Of a stretch of DNA of 5,478 nt, positions 1 to 5,478 are shown in pieces. The notes under the pieces are model-generated. The model was not told where the DNA came from. It did not search any database and worked only from the letters and a program-made list of their open reading frames with translations. The position numbers were made by a program, and so were the translations under genes. The DNA comes from Bryobacterales bacterium. Its GTDB lineage: Bacteria; Acidobacteriota; Terriglobia; Bryobacterales; Bryobacteraceae. The stretch spans positions 1-5,478 of the forward strand of contig JAUZEU010000367.1 in NCBI GenBank assembly GCA_030838885.1, in the 5' to 3' direction. The first letter of the stretch is position 1. The number at the start of each line of letters is the position of its first letter.

Positions 1-836
1 GATAGTGATGGCAGTAACTGCACGCTCCATTTTTAAGGCGTGGAGCAGTCCCCGGTTCTGATCCTGCCAGCTTGTTGAGGTGTAGAGATTACCCGCGAGA
101 CGCTCGGCCTGCGCGGCAACTGCTGGCGCAAGGTAAAGATCGTCAAGGCGGAGCTCAATGGAGTTCACCAGGTCACCCGCGCCAGTCAATTTCTGCACAG
201 AGGTCATGGGGGCGTAAGCCCACAGCTGATCAATTTCAAAGAAACCGGACTCGAAGATGCCCACCACGCGGAAACGCTGGGATCTCGGCTCGGGGCCAAA
301 GGGAGTCAGCCTGCCTTCCGGACTGATCAGTGTGGCAACGCTGTCAACGCTCAGGCCGGCGTCCTCCGCGAGTTTGGAGCCGAGGATAACGGCGGGAAGA
401 CCGCCATCGTTATCCGTGAGGCGGCTCAGAGAACCAGCTTTGAGGTGCTTCAGCATGTCGCTGGTAGTGATCTCGCTGCGCACGTCAATGCCTTTGAGTA
501 CGACACCTTTGGTTTGAGCTCCGCGCAGGAACACCTGATCATAAAGGACCGGTGCGGCTGCGATCACATGGGGAATTCCGCGGAACCTGGTGAGCAGTTC
601 ACGCCAGTTTGCAATTCCCTGCCCTGAATCTTTCCGGACGATGTTGACATGCGCGGTGGCGCCCAGCAGGTTGCGCTGGAGGGTATCACGGAAGCCATTG
701 TTTACGGCGAGAGCAATGATGAGCGCCATCACGCCGGCCGCGACCCCTGCAATCGAGATGAAGGTGATTACCGAGATGACTTTTTCTTTGCGGCGAGCCC
801 TGAGATAACGGCCGGCTACGAAGAGCTCGAAAGAGT

Positions 837-840
<4 letters not shown>
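1..840 (-). CDS. lolC: LolC/LolE-family lipoprotein-releasing ABC transporter permease, 3' end cut by window edge
   Basis: Reading the minus strand from the ATG at 840 gives 280 open codons to the window edge, beginning MNSFELFVAGRYLRARRKEK. Residues about 21-48 form a hydrophobic first membrane helix preceded by a basic stretch. Residues about 50-270 form a large periplasmic (MacB-like) domain, and the visible part ends in SWQDQNRGLLHALKMER, just where LolC/E proteins enter their second membrane helix. The C-terminal roughly 130 residues with the remaining helices lie off the window. Family knowledge: LolCDE extracts outer-membrane lipoproteins from the inner membrane and passes them to LolA, with LolD as ATPase. 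Short homologues may form homodimers, so LolC cannot be told from LolE here. The start overlaps the lysS stop (ATGA), with only a weak ribosome site upstream, so translation is probably coupled to lysS. A generic FtsX-like permease is the alternative, but the N-terminal wording fits Lol. Confidence 0.88.
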
Positions 841-2339
<1,499 letters not shown>

Positions 2340-2347
2340 TCCTGGTT

Positions 2348-2352
2348 CTCCT
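2348..2352 (-). promoter_or_regulatory. Ribosome binding site of lysS (AGGAG) that decides the TTG start
   Basis: On the minus strand AGGAG ends eight bases before the TTG at 2339. This good match at good spacing is the main reason to accept the rare TTG start. Confidence 0.8.
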
Positions 2353-2380
2353 GTGGGGTGCCCGAGGTGGGTAATTAGTT

Positions 2381-2386
2381 ATTATA
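2381..2386 (-). promoter_or_regulatory. Candidate -10 element (TATAAT) of the lysS-lolC operon
   Basis: The minus strand reads a perfect TATAAT here, inside the only AT-rich patch of the lysS/glycosyltransferase gap. It would place a transcript start near 2374 and a leader of about 35 bases carrying the lysS AGGAG site. No convincing -35 box is present: the hexamer at 17-base spacing reads AGGTGG. Either the promoter depends on an activator or the match is chance. The opposite strand reads TATTAT at 2380-2385, which could serve the glycosyltransferase, but it also lacks a -35 box. Confidence 0.4.
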
Positions 2387-2405
2387 GGTGTTCGTCCAAA
2401 ACACC
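2387..2405. repeat. Inverted repeat GGTGTT-N7-AACACC in the divergent gap, possible operator or leader hairpin
   Basis: Arms at 2387-2392 and 2400-2405 are perfect 6-base complements around a 7-base spacer (CGTCCAA). On the minus strand the element abuts the TATAAT of the candidate lysS promoter and fills its spacer, a classical operator position. On the plus strand it ends five bases before the GTG start of the glycosyltransferase and would form a hairpin in its leader. A 6-base stem can occur by chance, so function is only inferred. Confidence 0.35.
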
Positions 2406-2410
2406 ACCTC

Positions 2411-3139
2411 GTGAACCGGTCTCTCTCCATTATTGTGCCCGCTTACAACGAAGAAGCGAGGCTCCCGGACAGTCTCCGTCGAATCGAAGAATACGTAGAA
2501 CAGACAGGCTGGGACTTTCATGAAATCCTGGTTGTGGATGACGGATCGACCGATGGTACGTTTGGCGCCGCGACAGGTTTTGCAGCCGGAAACCCTAATA
2601 TTCGCGTGCTGAGGAACCCGGGCAACCGGGGCAAAGGGTATTCGGTGCGTCACGGGATGCTGGAGGCAAAGGGTGATTGGTGCCTGTTCACCGATGCCGA
2701 TCTCTCCGCGCCCATTGACGAGCTTGACACTTTGTGGAAGGCGTTGTGCCGGGAGGAAGCAGATATCGCGATCGGTTCGCGGGCGCTTGACCGGTCGCTG
2801 ATCGGGGTGCATCAGCCGGGCATTCGGGAAAGCGCGGGCAAGTTTTTCAATCTGGTGATGCGGCTGACGGTTGGGCTTCAGATTGCCGATACTCAGTGCG
2901 GGTTCAAGCTTTTCCGGCAGGACGTTGCGCGGGAGGTTTTCTCGCGGCAAACGCTGGACGGTTTTGGATTCGATGTCGAAGTTTTGTTTGTTGCGAAAAA
3001 GCTTGGCTACAGGACGGCGGAGGTGCCGGTCCGATGGAACCATGCCGAGGGCAGTAAGGTGGGGATGTTCACGGGGCTGCAGGCGTTTTCGGAACTGGCC
3101 ATGGTTCGGTGGAATAACCTTCGCGGTCTCTACCGATAG
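2411..3139 (+). CDS. Glycosyltransferase family 2, dolichyl-phosphate (Alg5/DPM1)-like
   Basis: 242 residues forming a single GT-A catalytic domain. Visible motifs are LSIIVPAYNEEARLPDSL (5-22, nucleotide-binding strand), ILVVDDGSTDGT (39-50), GNRGKGYSVRHGM (71-83), the metal-binding DADLSAP (95-101, DxD), AIGSRA (120-125) and DTQCGFKLFR (160-169). GFGFDVEVLF (184-193) and AEVPVRW (203-209) follow. This motif series is typical of dolichyl-phosphate beta-glucosyl/mannosyl transferases, which move a sugar from a nucleotide donor to a polyprenyl phosphate on the cytoplasmic membrane face. Sugar and acceptor cannot be read from sequence. No membrane helix is seen, whereas some relatives carry C-terminal ones. 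The start is GTG at 2411, the only usual start codon after an in-frame TAA at 2372; no ribosome site lies at normal distance. It is divergent from lysS and 48 bases before the dioxygenase, possibly in one transcript with it. A long minus-strand frame opposite it is a shadow. Confidence 0.93.
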   Translation: MNRSLSIIVPAYNEEARLPDSLRRIEEYVEQTGWDFHEILVVDDGSTDGTFGAATGFAAGNPNIRVLRNPGNRGKGYSVRHGMLEAKGDWCLFTDADLSAPIDELDTLWKALCREEADIAIGSRALDRSLIGVHQPGIRESAGKFFNLVMRLTVGLQIADTQCGFKLFRQDVAREVFSRQTLDGFGFDVEVLFVAKKLGYRTAEVPVRWNHAEGSKVGMFTGLQAFSELAMVRWNNLRGLYR

Positions 3140-3187
3140 GGCGCGGGGTCCGGAATCGTGAATGGCAGGCGGGGCATCTAAGTCGGC

Positions 3188-4063
3188 ATGAAGATACCTG
3201 GGATCCATCACGTGACGGCGATTGCCAGCGACGCGCAGCGCAATCTGGATTTCTACACGCAGGTGCTCGGGTTGCGGCTGGTAAAGCTGACGGTTAACTT
3301 TGACGATCCGGGAACGTACCATTTTTATTTTGGTGACGAGGCTGGGCGGCCGGGCACTATTCTGACCTTCTTTCCGTGGGCGGGAGCGCGGCCTGGGCGT
3401 CACGGGTCTGGCGAAACGGCTGCGGTGTCGTTTGCAGTGCCTTCGCTTGCGGGCTGGGCGAAGCGGTTGCCCGCGACGCAGACCGGGACGCGGTTTGGGC
3501 AGGATTACCTGTCGTTTGCAGATCCGGACGGGATGGCCGTGGAGCTTGTGGAAACCGGGGGCAGCGGGACTGCGATTATCGGATTTCATGGCGTTACGCT
3601 TGCGGAGACAAGACAGGATGCGACGGCGAAACTGCTGACCGAGGTCTTCGGATATGAGCTGGCGGCAACTGACGAGAACCGGTTCCGCTATGTGGGGTCG
3701 GCCGGGAACACGGTGGATTTGCTGATCCAGCCGGAGCTGAGGCGCGGCTTCCAGGGCGCCGGGACCGTCCATCATGTGGCATTTCGCGCGGAGACGGATG
3801 AAATCCAGAGTGCGTGGCTGCTGGACTTGGCCAACAAGGGGTATCAAACGACGCCGATATTGGACCGACAGTACTTTCACTCGATTTATTTCCGGGAGCC
3901 GGGTGGTGTCTTGTTTGAGATCGCTACGGACCCGCCCGGATTTGCCACTGACGAAACGCTCGCGACGCTGGGCACTCATTTGAAACTTCCGCCGTGGCTG
4001 GAACCGCGGCGCGCTGAAATTGAGGCGACCGTGCCTAAACTGGAGCTTCCGACTTATGCCTGA
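3188..4063 (+). CDS. Ring-cleaving dioxygenase, glyoxalase/VOC superfamily, MhqO/MhqE-like
   Basis: 291 residues made of two vicinal-oxygen-chelate modules, about 5-121 and 131-246. The first opens with GIHHVTAIASD and ends ADPDGMAVELVE. The second contains GTVHHVAFR (192-200) and the strongly family-specific DRQYFHSIYFREPGGVLFEIATD block (226-248). By analogy with hydroquinone dioxygenase PcpA, the metal triad (Fe or Mn) would be His8, His196 and Glu244, and all are present. Relatives in B. subtilis (MhqO, MhqE, MhqA) are induced by quinones and catechols and are thought to open quinol rings, so a role in detoxifying quinone-like electrophiles in the cytoplasm is likely. The true substrate is unknown. 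The start is ATG at 3188, followed by the canonical N-terminus; upstream there is only a diffuse G-rich patch, not a clean ribosome site. Its last eight bases overlap the hydrolase gene, indicating joint expression. A simple glyoxalase I is unlikely given length and the second-module signature. Confidence 0.92.
   Translation: MKIPGIHHVTAIASDAQRNLDFYTQVLGLRLVKLTVNFDDPGTYHFYFGDEAGRPGTILTFFPWAGARPGRHGSGETAAVSFAVPSLAGWAKRLPATQTGTRFGQDYLSFADPDGMAVELVETGGSGTAIIGFHGVTLAETRQDATAKLLTEVFGYELAATDENRFRYVGSAGNTVDLLIQPELRRGFQGAGTVHHVAFRAETDEIQSAWLLDLANKGYQTTPILDRQYFHSIYFREPGGVLFEIATDPPGFATDETLATLGTHLKLPPWLEPRRAEIEATVPKLELPTYA
4042..4045 (+). promoter_or_regulatory. Ribosome binding site GGAG for the hydrolase gene, inside the dioxygenase gene
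   Basis: GGAG lies ten bases before the ATG at 4056. It supports that start over the in-frame ATG at 4020, which would add twelve unconserved-looking residues. Confidence 0.55.
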
Positions 4064-4694
4064 ATTCATTCATCAGTTCGTGAAGGGGACTTCGCCTGTC
4101 ACGATTCTTGCACTGCATGGCACCGGCGGAGATGAGAACGACCTGTTGCCTATCGTGCGCTCGCTTGCGCCAGGCGCCTCGGTGCTGAGTCCCAGGGGAA
4201 GGGTTTCAGAACGCGGGGCATTTCGTTTTTTTGCGCGGCTGGCCCCGGGTGTGTTCGACGAGAAAGAGATCCGGGTGCGCGCGGCGGAACTGGCGGAGTG
4301 GATCAGCTCAGCCGTGACGGAGCATGGGCTCGATCCGGCGCAGATTTATGCTCTGGGCTACTCGAACGGGGCTAATATCGCGACGGCGCTTATGCTGCTC
4401 CATCCGGGCGTCGTTAAGGGCGCTGTTTTGCTGAGGCCGATGGCGGTGATTCGTCCGGAGCCGCTGCCTGCTCTGGCGGACGCACCGGTGCTGCTTGTCG
4501 CTGGCAATCAGGATTCAACGATGCAGGCTGGCGAGGCGGACAAACTGGGGCGGATGCTGGCAGAAGCCGGCGCGGCCGTCGATTTTGCAATGCAGGACGC
4601 GGGGCACGAACTGACCCCGCAGGACTTTACGCTCGTCAAGCGCTGGCTGGCTGAGCGTCTCGCGCAGGCGACAGGTTCACCAGCACTTCGTTGA
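4056..4694 (+). CDS. Alpha/beta hydrolase, phospholipase/carboxylesterase family, MhqD-like
   Basis: 212 residues from the ATG at 4056, matching the usual 200-220 of this family. LALHGTGGDENDLLP (18-32) forms the oxyanion-hole region, followed by SPRGRV (45-50). The nucleophile elbow is GYSNGA with Ser103. The acid is probably Asp153 in AGNQDSTM, and the base is His184 in GHELTPQD, so the catalytic triad is complete. There is no signal peptide, so the enzyme is cytoplasmic. It is a serine esterase; the natural substrate is not readable. In B. subtilis the MhqD hydrolase gene sits beside the MhqE dioxygenase gene, and the same order here, with an 8-base overlap, suggests that the hydrolase acts on or after the ring-cleavage product, or on the same class of electrophile. 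The ATG at 4020 is in frame, but the HGTGG block sits at the expected distance only from 4056. The 3' end overlaps larE by 59 bases on the opposite strand. Confidence 0.92.
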   Translation: MPEFIHQFVKGTSPVTILALHGTGGDENDLLPIVRSLAPGASVLSPRGRVSERGAFRFFARLAPGVFDEKEIRVRAAELAEWISSAVTEHGLDPAQIYALGYSNGANIATALMLLHPGVVKGAVLLRPMAVIRPEPLPALADAPVLLVAGNQDSTMQAGEADKLGRMLAEAGAAVDFAMQDAGHELTPQDFTLVKRWLAERLAQATGSPALR

Positions 4695-5478
4695 GCGAGC
4701 CCTGGCGATAGCCCTCGAGGTCGAGTGTCACGTACTTGTAGCCGAGGGCTTTGAAGATGGAGGTGAGCTTGCCCGCAGCTTCCAGATTCAGAGCCTTCGG
4801 GAGTTCTTCAGGGGCGATTTCGATACGGACCAGTTCTCCGTGGAAGCGCGTGCGGAACTGCCGGAAGCCGAGGGCTTTCATTTCTTCTTCGCCCACTTCG
4901 ACTGTTTTAATGTTCTGGATGGTTACGGGTGTTCCGTAGGGAATGCGGGAGCTTAGGCAGGCGGCAGCAGGACGGTCCCAGGTGGGCAGGCCGGCGCGGC
5001 GGGAGAGTTCGCGGATTTCGGCTTTGGTGAGTTCGGCATCCACGAGGGGAGCTTTGACGGAGTGTAGTTTGGCAGCGCGCTGGCCGGGGCGATAGTCGCC
5101 AAGATCGTCCTGATTCACCCCGTAGATGATGTTCGGGATGTTTCGTTTCCCGCTGATCTGGTCGAGAACCGTGAAGAGTTCGTCTTTGCAGTGGAAGCAC
5201 CGATTCGCGTCGTTCTTCGTGTAGTCCGGATTGTCGAATTCGTGTGTTTCGACGTACTCATGGCGGATGCCGAACTGCTTTACGAATGCCTCGGCATCGA
5301 CCTTGTGAGAAGCAGGGATAGACGCGGAATCGGCAGTGATGGCGAGGGCGGAATCTCCCAGCGCCTGTTTGGCTGCCCAGGCGAGATAAGCGGAATCGGT
5401 GCCGCCTGAATAGGCGACGATCACCTGACCCATTTCACGCAGGATGGCCAGTAGATTTTCCTGCTTGCTCTCAATCGC
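4636..5478 (-). CDS. larE: ATP-dependent sulfur transferase LarE (nickel-pincer cofactor synthesis), 5' end cut by window edge
   Basis: LarE adenylates the carboxylates of the pyridinium biscarboxylate precursor and inserts sulfur, making the nickel-pincer cofactor used by lactate racemase and relatives. An ATG at 5433 gives 265 residues, but the frame stays open for 15 more codons to the edge (AIESKQENLLAILRE). This reads like the usual LarE N-terminal helix, and no ribosome site precedes 5433, so the true start is outside. Counting from that ATG: PP-loop SGGTDS (9-14, Thr where Val is usual), ITADSASIP (32-40), ETHEFDNPDYTKNDANRCFHC (62-82), GVNQDDLGDYRPGQRAA (105-121), LTKAEIRELSRRAGLPTWDRPAAACLSSRIPYGTPV (135-170). 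Cys159 (about 174 with the extension) matches the sulfur-donating cysteine Cys176 of Lactobacillus LarE; Cys79 and Cys82 are extra. GYRQGSLNE near the end is typical. LarB and LarC are not in the window. It converges on and overlaps the hydrolase gene. Confidence 0.93.
   Translation of the reverse strand, partial: AIESKQENLLAILREMGQVIVAYSGGTDSAYLAWAAKQALGDSALAITADSASIPASHKVDAEAFVKQFGIRHEYVETHEFDNPDYTKNDANRCFHCKDELFTVLDQISGKRNIPNIIYGVNQDDLGDYRPGQRAAKLHSVKAPLVDAELTKAEIRELSRRAGLPTWDRPAAACLSSRIPYGTPVTIQNIKTVEVGEEEMKALGFRQFRTRFHGELVRIEIAPEELPKALNLEAAGKLTSIFKALGYKYVTLDLEGYRQGSLNEVLVNLSPARDAQPASA

Noticed and set aside
3140..3187. Possible terminator or promoter between the glycosyltransferase and the dioxygenase
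   Set aside because: I see no stem followed by a T-run and no paired -35/-10 boxes in these 48 GC-rich bases.
4020..4055. Earlier in-frame ATG (4020) as start of the hydrolase
   Set aside because: It would add twelve residues encoded deep inside the dioxygenase gene. The ATG at 4056 has a GGAG ten bases upstream and gives the normal family length.
2375..4069. 564-codon open frame on the minus strand opposite the glycosyltransferase and dioxygenase genes
   Set aside because: Its translation is rich in Arg, Pro, His and Gln with no recognisable motif, and it lies fully antisense to two genes with complete family signatures. Skewed third-position base use in the real genes explains its length.
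4741..4880. Direct repeat of GCCGAGGGCTTT within larE
   Set aside because: Both copies simply encode KALGY/KALGF in the LarE protein, so a shared codon pattern explains the match.
5431..5433. ATG at 5433 as the true start of larE
   Set aside because: The frame remains open to the edge with a typical LarE N-terminal helix, and no ribosome site precedes this ATG.

Overview
The window is a compact, gene-dense stretch of a moderately GC-rich bacterial chromosome. It carries six protein-coding genes, two of them cut by the window edges, with almost no intergenic space. I see no tRNA, rRNA, CRISPR array, insertion sequence or prophage gene. The gene set (a LolC/E-type permease directly behind lysS, an Alg5/DPM1-like glycosyltransferase, a quinone-type ring-cleaving dioxygenase with a partner hydrolase, and larE) and the protein wording suggest a Gram-negative soil-type bacterium. 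Acidobacteriota is my best guess. This is inferred from remembered family sequences and the Lol context, not from a search.

Left part (1-2339, minus strand): lysS (class II lysyl-tRNA synthetase, TTG start with a clear AGGAG site) is followed by a LolC/LolE-family ABC permease that runs off the left edge. The two overlap by four bases (ATGA), so they are probably co-transcribed and translationally coupled. The permease would help lift lipoproteins off the inner membrane; its ATPase partner LolD would be expected further left.

Divergent gap (2340-2410): 71 bases separate lysS from a plus-strand glycosyltransferase. The gap holds lysS's ribosome binding site, a perfect minus-strand TATAAT and a 6+6 bp inverted repeat directly upstream of that hexamer, a plausible regulated promoter.

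Middle (2411-4694, plus strand): a GT2 glycosyltransferase is followed after 48 bases by a vicinal-oxygen-chelate ring-cleaving dioxygenase of the MhqO/MhqE type. The dioxygenase overlaps by eight bases an alpha/beta hydrolase of the MhqD type. The latter two resemble the B. subtilis mhqED-style pair linked to quinone and electrophile detoxification. The glycosyltransferase probably acts separately, on a polyprenyl-phosphate sugar donor.

Right part (4636-5478, minus strand): larE, the sulfur-inserting enzyme of nickel-pincer cofactor synthesis, converges on the hydrolase gene with a 59-base tail-to-tail overlap. Its reading frame stays open to the right edge, so its start lies outside the window.

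All six genes belong to known families and I do not see a new system. The points most worth a second look are the three-cysteine LarE, the overlapping dioxygenase-hydrolase cassette, the convergent coding overlap and the lysS promoter/inverted-repeat region.
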